Notes under the pieces: model-generated
What the model was told of the DNA's origin: nothing
Seen by the model: only the letters and a program-made list of their open reading frames with translations
Database searches by the model: none
Translations under genes and position numbers: made by a program
NCBI GenBank assembly: GCA_900239685.1
Contig: OENT01000386.1
Location: forward strand, 2,468-66,467
DNA from: Rotaria macrura
Lineage: Eukaryota > Rotifera > Eurotatoria > Philodinida > Philodinidae
DNA: 64,000 nucleotides
Direction: 5' to 3'
Shown here: one piece after another, positions 12,850 through 28,600 of the stretch
Layout of the letters: every line of letters starts with the position of its first letter
How positions within the stretch are numbered: position 1 is the first letter of the stretch

Positions 12850-13248
12850 ATGACCGACGATAGTAACATTGATCTACTCGATTTTACTTTATCTCTTCAA
12901 GACCATTTTGCCGAACGCGGTCTACACGAAGGTAGGCAATATGGTTATCAACGTGGTTTTCGACAAGGCTTCTGTCGTGGTCTTGACTATGCTCTTGAAA
13001 ATCATCGTGACATTGCAATCATAGCTGTTAATTGTGAACAATTACAAGAAAAACTTACATCAACCAATGATGCTGATCCTCGAAAAATACGTTTATTGAA
13101 TGGCATTATTGAATCGTGTCGTGAATTTCGAACATTGGTACCAGATAAACCACGATATGCCGAACTACTCTCTTCGATACGAGTTCGATATCAACATATG
13201 ACTAAAATGAATGGTCCAAGAGTTGAAAAAACGAATTTAACTTTTTAA
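12850..13248 (+). CDS. LTO1: LTO1/ORAOV1-like Yae1-domain protein
   Basis: A single exon of 132 aa (human LTO1 is about 137). Residues about 22-50 carry the diagnostic deca-GX3-type repeat of Yae1/Lto1 proteins: glycines every four residues through GLHEGRQYGYQRGFRQGFC. LTO1 pairs with YAE1 as an adaptor that brings the cytosolic iron-sulfur assembly targeting machinery to the ribosome-recycling ATPase ABCE1 (Rli1). The rest is helical, with a conserved-looking mid region. In yeast Lto1 the C-terminal tryptophan contacts the CIA complex; here the C-terminus ends in NLTF, so that feature is not conserved as such. The gene lies 416 bp downstream of the BTB gene on the same strand. The start is taken at the second in-frame ATG because a 3' splice acceptor abuts it. 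Confidence 0.88.
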   Translation: MTDDSNIDLLDFTLSLQDHFAERGLHEGRQYGYQRGFRQGFCRGLDYALENHRDIAIIAVNCEQLQEKLTSTNDADPRKIRLLNGIIESCREFRTLVPDKPRYAELLSSIRVRYQHMTKMNGPRVEKTNLTF

Positions 13249-16200
13249 TTAATTCATTTGATCGACCGTTGTTTTTGTTTGTCTATGAATGAAAATTCAG
13301 TAAAAATATAATCAAGATCTTTGTATAGAATTCATACTTCAATAACGAAAAGATCAAAGCAAAAAGCTAAACTCGTGTAGATAGCATAAACTCACATCAA
13401 TCTATTCATACACAAGAGTATTCATGAGAATTCGGTGGTTACGTTTCTAACGTATTAGATAAGTTTTCGTCAGACAAAAGTCATATCAATTTAGAGATAG
13501 AAGAAATATTCATACTTATACACAATGATTCATTAGGGTGAGTGAGTAAAAAAACGAAGAAAGATGCATAATTGTACTAGATTATGAATTTCTTCGATTG
13601 GCTGAATGGTTCAAGTATCATCGATTTTTATTGACTGTAGGTGATGTTTTGTAATTGAATAGGTTCATATTACATTGATTGATAGTACTATTTAAAAAAA
13701 ATGAACCTTGAACATTATTGTTTTTATCTCTCATTTTAAGAATGAGAAATATTTCTATGTTAGATATTTTTGAATTGTGTCTTACTATAAATTCATACAA
13801 AAGACAAATCGTCAGAATGAACACCCTCATGCCATTACATTGTCACACGTCTTGTCTTTGGCAAATTGAAACTATTGCATCAATGTACTGAAAAATTAAT
13901 TTTCTCGAGAAACACATCGTTTCTATGATTACTTTCGAATCACAATACAATTAAACTATGCTTCAGTCTCATTTTATAAAAAAAATAATTCAACATGGTA
14001 CGAACAAGATCGTTCATGTACGTTAACAACATAAAATCGATTCTTAAATCTTTGAACATTTTTCTATAAGGTATTTGAGAGACTACGGAGGAGTTCAAAC
14101 CGTTAACTCAAGTAGATATTACTATCTTCAAACTGTAAAATTCTAAAATGAGCAACTTCACACATGAACTATTTAAAAGTCGCCGAAAATTTTTAAAAAA
14201 ATTGAAAACTCTGCAAAAATTTTTAATTTACCTAATGCATCTAGCCCCCTATCTCAAACTATATCTATATATTGATTGAGACATTTTACGGACACCGTGA
14301 CTTTAGATAACTATACTTGTGTCTCGTAGACACTTGTCACAGGTAACCAAACTATTCTAGAAACCAAAAGAATCAGTTTCAGCTACGACATCGATTAACT
14401 AATGATTAAATGGAACTATTCAACTAATATTTATCCTTAACTGAATAAACTTTTCATTGCCGACAATAAATTTATATATATATATGAGTGAGGAGCAAAA
14501 TTATTGTCAAATTGTATGCCGAAAAAGAAAAATCTCTAAAAAATAGTCAAGTATTCAAGAAATCATAGCAACATATAAAATAATACCACCCTTCTAACAG
14601 TACCTATTGGAACAAAATCTTTTTCTTATTCTATGGAAATATTATTAAAATTCATTTGCATTATCTAGAATGACAGAACTCGACGAACGTTTTCAGAATG
14701 TTATTATTTTTTTCTTTGAACAACATCTTATTAATGAAAATTTGTCAGCAACACACCTTTAGACTCTTCTAGTTTTGTGTTGAATGCCAATAACATTTCA
14801 TCTGAAGAAAACTTTATTTCAACAAAATTGGTTGTTTAGCATAGAGAAATAGAAGCAAGATATTATCACAAGTAAAAGAAAATCGTTTCATGAACTTCAT
14901 TAATTGAAAATGCTTTTCATCTCAAAAATTACATACTAAGATTGCTGGATACATATTGTTATAGTAAAAAGAAATCTGTTGCAATAGCGTGAATCTTCAC
15001 CACACTACGGAGCAGTGTTGTGAAATTATTATTTCCATACACATTCTATCAAACGTCATACTTAATTCATGTAGCATTACCTTGGAGAAAAAACCAAGAC
15101 CGAAAACTAAGGTAGTTATTTTGAAATTTCATTCGATGAATTTCCGGTATTGACCGGTCTGATATCATTTCTAATACTGGAGATATAGAATAGGTGACAA
15201 ATCAAGCACTTCATATTTGCATACGGTTTTGTATAGGATACCAGGCAATGAGACGCACGTTTATCTTTTTCAATTCAAACATAGGCAAACATCTTAAATT
15301 GGCATTAATTTTCTATTGCACATCATAGAACTTTCTTGTGCTTAATGTTTACATATTTTCTACTTCTTTGAATTATACTTAAAAATGTTCGTTCTTCGTT
15401 CAAGTAAAACTATGATAAAAAGAAACTTTTCTATTCGATTCAATATAAAATCTAATTAATATATTCTAGGAAACAAATAAACATTCGACGAATAGCGAAA
15501 TGACATTAATTGTATGTCTTTTTACAATTTCATATCGAGCATGATATATGTGATAGAAATGTAACGAAATTCAAACATGAAGGAAGTATTTATTCGTACT
15601 GAATAGCTCTCAATATTAATAAGAAATAAGTTTACCATCATGATTCATATTGAATTCATCGATTTATTTGCTTTTAAAACTCAAGAGTGTATCTCATCTC
15701 ACCTTCTTCGTTCCCTTTTTTCTTTGTCTAAAGAAGCATATTACTTTCTTTTTCTCTATTTACCGTTGTGATCATTGCTAGCATACATCTATTATCATCA
15801 CCATCGTGTATACATATATACAGGAATGAATGTGTATAAGTATGTCTCAGTTTTAATTAGGCGACATAAAGATGTTTGCCTATCAAAGATTGAAGTGTGT
15901 GTATGTGTACGTCTGAAAAGGAATATTAACAGTAGCAGTTCCTTTTTTCATCATTGAAAATGAGAATGTATGAATGAATGATAAGATACATATTCTCTGT
16001 CTTGAAAGACAAATACACGCCCTTTTGCATTCTCTTTGTCCACCTTACTCTCTCTCTATGTATTTCAAGAACATTTTCTGAACAAACATAATGGGGCGAA
16101 AATGCAAATTGACACGAAAAAAAATCTATCTACTGTATAAGAGAAACCAGAGAAAATGATAGTTATTCAGTATTCTCAGTTTCAATAGTCGACTGTCAAG

Positions 16201-17242
16201 TATATTCAAGATGGATTGGAGACAATATGCCATGTCATTCTGGGTAAATTATTTGATTTCTAACTAGATTTTCGAATTGTGAGATTTGAAAAATCTCATA
16301 TTTTCAAATGATGCCTCGATAGATTTCATAATGTTGTCACAAAAGACTATGGATCTACTGAAAATTGACATGGAGTCAATAGATAAATGCGTTATTGGTT
16401 AGAAGATAATCTAAATATCTATATTTTGAAGTTAATACACCAACACTTCTCAACGACTTCACTTTAATAATATTATCTAAGATCTTCCGATTTGCTACTA
16501 ACTTGAAATTAAAATCTTGCATTCATTAATGTACGTTAAAGCGATCTGATAGCTACATCCAAGATACGAACATCTACCGAGATAAGAATCGTAAAAATGT
16601 CGACGAATTCTATCGCAAATCCTATTTTCTGTGTGAATATTCAACATCATCTCTCTTAAAAATGAACCATTGAGTTAATTCTATAAATACCATGAACATG
16701 CAGGGTATCTTCATGATAATCGGTTAAGGACTAGAATTCTCCGTTGAATATTATATTGTCGATTGTAGGTAGCATGATGCATTCGAGCTCCAATTCCAAA
16801 AACGACATGACTTGTTAGTAGCCTCGTAGAAATTAGAAAAAGTATGAAGTATGGTGTTTTTTCTTCTTTTCGTACCATGTCAAATAACATGGTTCGAATA
16901 GAATATCTCGAATCAAGAGCCGATCATATCTTAAAAATTTATATTTATTAACCGTTGTGTAAACTCATCGCCGTCAGTTTCTCACGTCTCTCGTTGAAGA
17001 TCTTATCTAATCCAAATAGATGTAATTGACTAATGAAATTTCAAAAACACATTCACGAAAAAGTTTTCATGAGTTTTCGCTTGAATAAAATTCCATCGGA
17101 TACAAACATCACATGTTATTATCTAATTTAAACAGTTGTTTCGAAAGAAGAAGAAGAAGAAGTATCCTTTTGTCCGTCTCTTTGATCTTGATCAAAAGAA
17201 AACAATTAAAAAATTCCTCTTCAATAGAATGATTATCAATTT
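13249..17242. other. Gene-free intergenic region
   Basis: About 4 kb of AT-rich sequence. Only short ORFs without protein-like composition occur. It contains a (TA)n run near 14472-14484 and a (GAA)n tract at about 17148-17161. The latter is about 80 bp upstream of the RBPJ start codon and probably lies in its 5' UTR or promoter. Nothing else was recognised. Confidence 0.5.
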
Positions 17243-20766
<3,524 letters not shown>

Positions 20767-20878
20767 CATTTAATAACATCAAAACAACAATTTTTCTATC
20801 TTTCTCTTTCTTTTTTGTGTTTTATTCTATGTGCTTGTTGATTTTTCGTTTTTTTTGTATACAAAAGACATATACTGA

Positions 20879-22527
20879 TTAAGATGAACGAGAAGAAGAT
20901 TTTGTTTGTTGTGAAAGCATTTTAAATGTTGATCGGCCACTTTTGCCAACATAGGAAAGCCATGATACACCTGTCGAAAGTGCTGATAATGTATAAAGAA
21001 CTGACATCCAACCAGTGTGATGATAATTGAAGATCGGTGCTGCTATACATAATGTTAAGAGGCCAATTTGAACACCTGTGTTTACCTGAAATGATGTGAT
21101 TAAAAATATTGCTTATTTCTATCGAGTTATTTTCGAGATCATACACTGACAATGGTGGAAAGATGTATCCTATCTATTATGATCACCACTAAATAGACTC
21201 AGATTGATGGAAAGTTCTCGTAGTTGAACTACAAAACTAAGAATAATATGAGTTTTAAGTCACACTACATTTATCAACGTATATTTTCAGATAGTTGAAG
21301 TTTGAATACAATGTATTGTTTTGTGTCATGCTCATCGAATGAACAATTACAAAACACACGTCATGAAACGAATGTGACTGGTTGTATAGAATTGTTGACA
21401 TGCTGTTATTCTAGATGTGCTAAAAATTAGCTATGCTAGTCGAAGATCGAATTTTCAAAATTTTTCTTTTGAAAAATCTGATATATATTTTTGTTTGCTT
21501 ACAGTATAATTTCGATTTAGCATTTTTTTCTCGACTTTATTTTTCAACTTCAGATACTGTTTCATGCTCAGAAAAGATTATTGATGAAACTAATTTTAGT
21601 ACGTAAGTATTCGATGTTGAACTATAACATATTGTGACGATTTTCAGCACCATACTTGGCGTAGGTTATTCCTTTAATTTATTAACTCTCTCAAGCTCAC
21701 TACGGGGACTAGAATCTCAATGATATGGTAAGTTTCAACTAGTTTACAATGCTCAGAATCTAAAGCAAATACAAGTTCTGCAATCGTGAAGAAAATTTTG
21801 TAAAAAATATTAAACACCATTGTCAATAGTTCTATTATATTCAGTTTGTTTAGATGAATGTTGAAAATTTCTTTCTAGATAATAGATGAATAATAATCTT
21901 ACTTACTTTACTAACAAAGGTTGGATAAAGTTGTACAGTAGCATTTTTCATATTCAAGATTTTCTTCAATGTTCGCGGTGGTGATACAGATTTTACGCGA
22001 AGGTAACCTGCAACAAACATAATAGCAACATCACGACTTAATATTAATGCAAGAAGCCATAGAGGCATGAGATGAACATAAGTAAGTGATATGACAACAA
22101 AACCAACAAGCATCTTATCAGCAAATGGATCAAGAAATGAACCTAATGCAGATGATTGCGATGGATAACGACGTGCAATCCACCCGTCCAATAGATCAGT
22201 AAAACCTGAGAGTAAGAATAATGATAATGATAATGTATAATAATGATTTATAATTAAATAGCCAAGTATTGGTGCTGTGCCAATACGTGAAAATGTAAGA
22301 ATGTTTGGTATTGTCCATACGTGATCGATTTTTTGTTGATCAAATGATTTAGATGAGAATGAAGTACATGGGGAAAGATATTTTCTAGGCGATGCAAGAA
22401 CTGTGGATGATAATTGAATAGGTACTTGTAGTTTATTAAATACAACGGAATGAAATAGATAAGAACGACATTGTAGATTTAGTGTAAAGTACGTACGACG
22501 AGATAGAATTCTTCCAAGTATTAACAT
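20879..22527 (-). CDS. CRLS1: Mitochondrial cardiolipin synthase
   Basis: Two exons (22527-21907 and 21085-20879) encode 275 aa. The enzyme joins CDP-diacylglycerol and phosphatidylglycerol into cardiolipin in the inner mitochondrial membrane. The CDP-alcohol phosphatidyltransferase signature is complete: D111-x2-DG-x2-AR-x8-G129-x3-D133-x3-D137. It is followed by hydrophobic helices (MLVGFVVISLTYV, then LWLLALILSRDVAIMFV) and an exon 2 membrane segment (VNTGVQIGLLTLCIAAP). The first about 65 residues are basic and Ser/Arg-rich without acidic residues, as expected of a mitochondrial presequence. The gene starts 75 bp after the ALKBH6 stop, and a TTTTTAAG acceptor touches its ATG, so it could be the last cistron of the minus-strand train. 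It converges on RBPJ. The intron (21086-21906) is 821 bp and featureless. Confidence 0.93.
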
Positions 22528-22529
22528 CT
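22528..22529 (-). promoter_or_regulatory. Possible trans-splice acceptor of CRLS1
   Basis: On the minus strand a long T/C-rich tract ends in TTTTTAAG exactly at the CRLS1 ATG. ALKBH6 stops only 75 bp upstream on the same strand. There is no room for an ordinary promoter, so a spliced-leader acceptor in a polycistronic transcript is a reasonable reading. Confidence 0.5.
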
Positions 22530-22602
22530 TAAAAATGAAAAGAATGAAAAACGTAAAAGAACTGTCTCTTGCTTTCTTCTTATTAGATTGTTAAAAATGA
22601 TT

Positions 22603-25438
22603 TTATTTGCGTAATATTCCAATTGGTACTTTCGATACTTTTTCTACACATCGAATTGTTAATGAAATTCGTGTTGTACGCTTGAGTATTTGTTCATCTT
22701 TATTTTTAATATCATCAGTACATCGATCAAAATTACTTATATTAGTTGGATTAATTGTATCTTCTTGACGCTCTTCTATGCCATGTAAATAATATGAGTA
22801 CATATTATCTTTGACAATAAATAAACTACGTGGTTCGAGAAGTATTCTTGCAATACAACGATCTGAAAATGCTGGAGCATCCTATAGAAGGAAACAAAGA
22901 AAATGTTCTATTTAAATAAGTACATTTGTTTTTCATAGTTTCAAATGTAAAAGTTATTAGTAAAGTCTTCTATTTTTTTTTGAATATTAACATTCTATTG
23001 AAAATCAACCAAAACATAGAAAATGAAACGCTTCAAATACTTTAAAAGATTACTTATACACATTGAAAATGTATGATCGATAAACTCTAATATTCTATAA
23101 TATTATTTACAAAACTTTTGTTGCAATCTGAAACTCAAGCATTTTCTTTATGTATAGATAAATAATTTCGTGAGAGAATTTCTATAAAATCAAGAAATTC
23201 TTTTGTCCTACTCTAACAGAAAATTGCTCATAGAGTTCTATTGAAATTAACATCTATTTTTCTAAGAAAAATTAGTGAATAGAAACATTGAAAGTCAAAA
23301 TGTCGGCTGATATTACAAATAGAATTTAGATTTTTCTCTCTAATATTCAAAACAAAACACAGTGCATTATGTTAATTTCATGTTAAACAATACAAGCCAA
23401 GAATGGTAAGAATAAATGTTTTATAGATGTACCGTAGTCATCCTGTGATCAATAAAATATGGCATGAACTGATTAAGTTCTAACGTTGACGAAAAATCAC
23501 TATTTCAGAATTCGTTCATTTTTCAGATATAAAAACAACGATCGAAGACGATTAGCGACATTTCAACTAGACAAACAATGTGCTAGCAAAAACCTAATAT
23601 TTGAAATACATATGTGACAAAACGATTTTTCAACAAAAAATGATATTAGATTCGTATAATGCGATCCAGAAATACGTAGGAGTTGCATATTTTAGTCGGA
23701 AACTAAACTGCTGATTCATTGTATTAAAGTATCATCTACATATAAATATTCAAGATTACTGATATGTTAGAGAATCGAGAACTTGATTGTAGATTAGTGT
23801 GTTATAAAGATAGAATGATGTTTTCATATTTCTATTGACAGACGGTCGTAACTAAATCTAATCTCTTTTGAATTAAATACATTTCAAATGAATTGTTCAC
23901 GTTCAGTTCAATGGTCTCTACACCGTAGCGTATTGATATTTATCTACCGTTTGCTATTGGTAATGGGTGAGCCGAGAATAAATGGCATACTTTATATTTC
24001 GTGTTTTTCTCAGCCAATTTGCATTGTAGAAATTCGTGCTTAGTCTCAAAAGACGTTCATTTCATCAATTTTCTACAAAATTACATTAGACCGTTTACTC
24101 TAATCTTTCAATTTAAAGACGTAACTGAATAATATTAGACTTTTTCAACATCGATTACTTTCTACAGATTTATTTTTTGAATAACTTGAATTTTTTCCTA
24201 TCATTATACAAAAATAAACTATACTAGAAAGAAGTTTTTGGTGCAATGAGTTTTAATCTTTCTCATCGTATGCAGTGTAACTTATTTCAAACCAGCTTTT
24301 ATGAAATAGAGATTGACTTCTTGAAACCAAGTGGAAAGCACCCAAAATAAGCCTATTTTTCTATTTCCATCCGAATACAGAGTTATAAATGCACAATGAG
24401 CTTTTTCTCCATTGTACAACTTATATTTAAACTGGAAAAGTATAAACTCAAAAAACCAAGTTTCTGAAACGATCAATTCAAAATTAGGATTTTTATCAGG
24501 TTTTCAAAACAAGATTCTTTTTCTCAGTGATGGGCATTGATATAAAAATTGTTTGAACATAATTTAGAGACAAAAAAAAATTTCGTTCGGCTTCATAATG
24601 CCTAATAAGATTCTTTGGAGTATCATACACATTGCAGCAAGATAGGATTATTCGGTCACATCTTTAAATTGAAAGATTAGAGTAAACGGTCTAATGTAAT
24701 TTTGTAGAGAATTGATGAAAGGGGCGTCTTTTGAGACAAAGCACGAAGTTTCTACAATACAAATTGACTGAGAAAAACACGAAATATAAAGTGTGCTATG
24801 TATTCTAGGCCATCCGTTACTAATAACACGTCAAATACATACATACGTCAGGCAAACTCAATGATCATCGTATCACAGTCGACTCACAACTAACGGTTAT
24901 TTCTAGAAGATCACCTTTTGTGTAAATCATGACGCCATAACTAACTAGATCCAAAAAACCTATTCGATATAGATATATATATATATGCATACCGATGCGT
25001 ATGTCTCACCTTAACATCATTACTATCAATCGGTCGATAAAATTCAATAACAGTATGTGATTGTAATGAAATAGTCGTAACAATAGGATAGTAAACAGGT
25101 CCATCAGTATGTGGCATAATACCTTGACCTGCTTCGTATTCATTCACTAGACAATGATTAAATTGAAATTTATTATCACCATAGATAGTTTGATTTTCAA
25201 GTTGAAGAATCCGTTGAGTAAATGGTTCTAACCATTGTGGTAATGATTCAGTTTGAATCATACCCTTTGCATGTGGCTGTCCGCCCCAATTTTGTAAACG
25301 ACGATTACGTAATTGAACCCAACGAGTACGCGGTACATTATTAACACATGACAATAGACATTCTTCTTCTTCTTGTGTTATAAAATTGGGTATGTAGTAA
25401 AGTGTATCGGGTAAATTGGTCAATTTATGAATTTCCAT
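22603..25438 (-). CDS. ALKBH6: AlkB homologue 6, Fe(II)/2-oxoglutarate dioxygenase
   Basis: Two exons (25438-25010 and 22881-22603) encode 235 aa (human ALKBH6 is 238). AlkB-family enzymes oxidatively remove alkyl groups from nucleic acids using Fe(II), O2 and 2-oxoglutarate; ALKBH6 is reported to act on DNA or tRNA damage, and its substrate is less settled than those of ALKBH2/3/5. The N-terminus has the conserved RNRRLQNWGG and KGMI segments. The iron ligands are H110 and D112 in MPHTDGP, with H176 in YYLHGI. The 2-oxoglutarate arginine pair is R214-x5-R220 (RISLTIR). All catalytic residues are present. The 2.1 kb intron holds an inverted-repeat element and splits the gene after VK of NDVK in phase 0. 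The gene lies 192 bp downstream of the ARID4 stop on the same strand. Confidence 0.94.
23955..24828. mobile_element. Non-autonomous inverted-repeat (MITE/foldback-like) element
   Basis: Bases about 23955-24120 and 24660-24828 are inverted copies of about 165 bp. The inner 135 bp is nearly identical (for example ATTACATTAGACCGTTTACT on one arm and its complement on the other) and the outer 30 bp is about 70-75% matched. The arms enclose about 540 bp with no open reading frame resembling a transposase. The whole lies within the ALKBH6 intron. This is the architecture of a MITE or foldback transposon relative. A target-site duplication was not identified with confidence, so the exact ends are approximate and the family is unknown. 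Confidence 0.75.
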
Positions 25439-25453
25439 GAAAATAAAAGAGAA

Positions 25454-25455
25454 CT
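25454..25455 (-). promoter_or_regulatory. Possible trans-splice acceptor of ALKBH6
   Basis: GATATTTCTAG on the minus strand places an acceptor 15 nt before the ALKBH6 ATG and about 175 nt after the inferred ARID4 stop. It is consistent with spliced-leader addition to a downstream cistron. A 5'-UTR intron is the alternative, but there is little room for an upstream exon. Confidence 0.45.
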
Positions 25456-25630
25456 AGAAATATCACAATTATTAGAAATCTTTTCTATTTGTAAAAGAAA
25501 TGAAAATATAAACATTCATTTTTTGAATACACTCGTCATACATGATGCGCACTGTAACGAATTTCAAATAACAAATAGAAGAGAAACAAAAACAAAACAA
25601 TTATTCAAATGGAAATTAGTCATTTGATTG

Positions 25631-28600
25631 TCATGTACATGTCGTTGGTAATAATCCGTCACATGTCGTTGATTGGGCAACTAAAGAAATAGAAAAGATG
25701 AAGTATAAAGTTTATACTTATTTGAGAAAGAAAACTCCAATCCGTATTCAGTTGATGGTTTTTTTCTTTCGTCTGTATTCATCATTGGATACTGTTAAGA
25801 CACAACGATGCATGCCAAGGTGAGATGTAAGTATTTCACCAAAAAGAAAACTATCTTAAGAATGAACGATATCAAAAATCAATCTCATAATTTCTAACTT
25901 CTCTATTAGTTGAAAAATAAATACTAACACAACAGTCAACTGTCTACACATTGTGAAACGTTCACTAAAATTACGATATTTGCTTCTATGTCAAATTAAT
26001 CGAGACAACTTCATCGAAGATCAAGCAGTCTAATTTTTGCATTGTTTCGTTTCACATTTTTCTTGCTGAACACTTCTCCATGTAAAAAGAAAACGAACGA
26101 ACAGAAACTTCCAACAGGATCTGTTGAAAAGTATGAGATTAGACTATTCGAGAGCTTCTTCTCTGGTTCGAATTGATACTTACTATCGTATGTACGTATT
26201 TCTGTATTTGTTAATTTTTGTCGACGAATAAATATTTTTCTTTGTTTTTCAATTTTTCTCAAAGCACTTTTCAAATTAAAAAAAACTTTTTGACATTGAC
26301 GCATGCGATCTTTTAATTCAGCTAAACGACTATCACCCATTAGATTATTATCTAGAAGTATCAAATCTTGTTATTTACAAAAAATTTAAGAAATTCATCA
26401 TACTCAGATCAAGAAAATTATAGCGACTTGATCGATGTTTAAACATTTCTTCTAGTTTTTGTCGTAGACTTGCATTTATCGGTGAATTCATAAGCAAATC
26501 TTCATTTTCATTATCTAAAATAATCAATAAATAAAATGACTATGTAATCATATCAGAGAATAAAATCTACCTTGTTGATTGACTGTTCGTTTTCCACCAC
26601 GTTTTACTACTGTTCGAATTCGTTTTACTTTAAATAGTCAAACATCATATTTCTCAGAAACTTAAAATAACTCGAATATATTGACGAACTTTCTAATAAT
26701 TGTTGTTCATTTGCTATTGGACTATGATCACTGTTATTCATGCAATCAATATTGAAATTACTATTTATATCTGAATCATATTTCAGTCTTTTCTTTGTAC
26801 ATATAGATGAATCTTGTGGATTGTTCGAATCACGGAATGTACGTCGTTTTTGTTGACGTATAGATATACGACGACTATCGGAAATACAATCAGGCATAGA
26901 AATACTTGAATGTGAAAGATGATTTATTGATTCGATTTGAATCGGTATTGATTGTTGAATACTTGAAGATGTGTTAAGTATACTTTCTTTCATCGGCAAT
27001 GAATCTGTTGGACTAGAACAACAATAAGAAATCAAATTCTATGATAAAATGAATGATTAAATAATGATAATAAAATTTACGCATCCAATTCGGGAAGGAT
27101 ATTTTTGATATTGATGGCTTGTATGGAAGCAATATGATCGAATGATATTTCTTGTTGATAAATTCGTTGTGGGATTTGTTCGTTATCATTTGTTGCTACA
27201 TTATCATCCATCGATTCAAATACATTGTCGATAGTTATCGACATTATACTTCTATTATCATCGACGGATGCTGTTGTATGTTGTTGCAATTCATCAGTTG
27301 AATCAATTGATGATATACGTCTAGGTCTACAAGATGTATTTTTGATAAAATTTAACTTCTATGTAATTCACAATAGAAATAGTCGTAGAGTGATTCGAAA
27401 GAATATCTCACGGTTCATCTCTCAATTAGATTATTGTAGAAATCGATTGAACAGTTTAAAAATTGTATTCAAAATTCTCTCGAAGGAATCAATATAACTT
27501 TTCAGTCACAGAAGAAACTATTCTACTCAGCGATTGTTATTATGAATTTGCCATGTCAAAAATTTATTCTCAGTAGGTTTGAAACATTCGTTCAAAGAAA
27601 AAAACAGAGAAAGATTTTTCTTTTTTTTAAGCTGTTCAACCTATCCCTACTTATTTATACAGTAATGTTACAGATTGTTTTTACCATGAAAAACATCTAG
27701 TCAATATATTAATATGAATACTAAGTACATCACCAGCAAAACAAACGATCAAATACAAATCGTAAGGAGATCTTCTATGATTAAAATAATTCGCGCCTAT
27801 GACGTAATGAAATAGATTCTTGATCTTTGTAAAAAGTAATATTTATTACGAAGAATCTATATGAATGTATAGTTTTTATATACTGTTTCATTTAATTACA
27901 GTCAGAGTTTAGGTCAATAAATTTTGTTATGATTATCTAGATTTAATCTTTCTATAAAGAAGAAATGTCATTGAAACGATCAATCAGAATTCATGTAAAT
28001 TTTATCGAATTGAATAACTTCGATTGTGTGCAATTTATAGATATCAAAATAATGCTCGAGACATATTACTTACTATAGATGTTAGCATATTCAGTAAATC
28101 TCATGGTAACAAACATGCCGACATGAATCTTTGTTTTAGTAAGAAATAGTTCTCGTTAGCTGTTTTATATTGGATGTCTGTTACTTTTCTCAGATTCCAC
28201 TATCGTATAAAATGTTTTTTTTTGTACCGTAAGCATCACTTAAGTTAACATGAAATTGATTGACTTATTCAAGTGTTTTCTTCGTTAACTTCATTGAGAC
28301 CAATCGACAGTAATAGTTGATTGTCCAATGGAATTATAAAAATTGACTATATTCCCTCGTACAATATAGATTATGATTTTCACAATGATATATATTGTAT
28401 TACGTTAGAGTTCAATCAACTATTTCTTACTTACTGAAATTCTTCTTGATTATTCATTTCACTAATTTGAGGATCGGATGGACATGGAACAATATCATTG
28501 TCATTTGACGATGCCATTTCTAAACTTTTCCATACTAAACAAACAAAAACATCATTATTTTAACATAAAAATTGAATTTCAAATAGATTACTTCCGGTAT

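Noticed and set aside
25620-25825. Plus-strand open frame (DCHVHVVGNNPSHVVDWATK) between ARID4 and ALKBH6
   Set aside because: It has no ATG near its start and no splice partner. The opposite strand carries a better acceptor and in-phase terminal exon of ARID4, so this is read as its antisense shadow.
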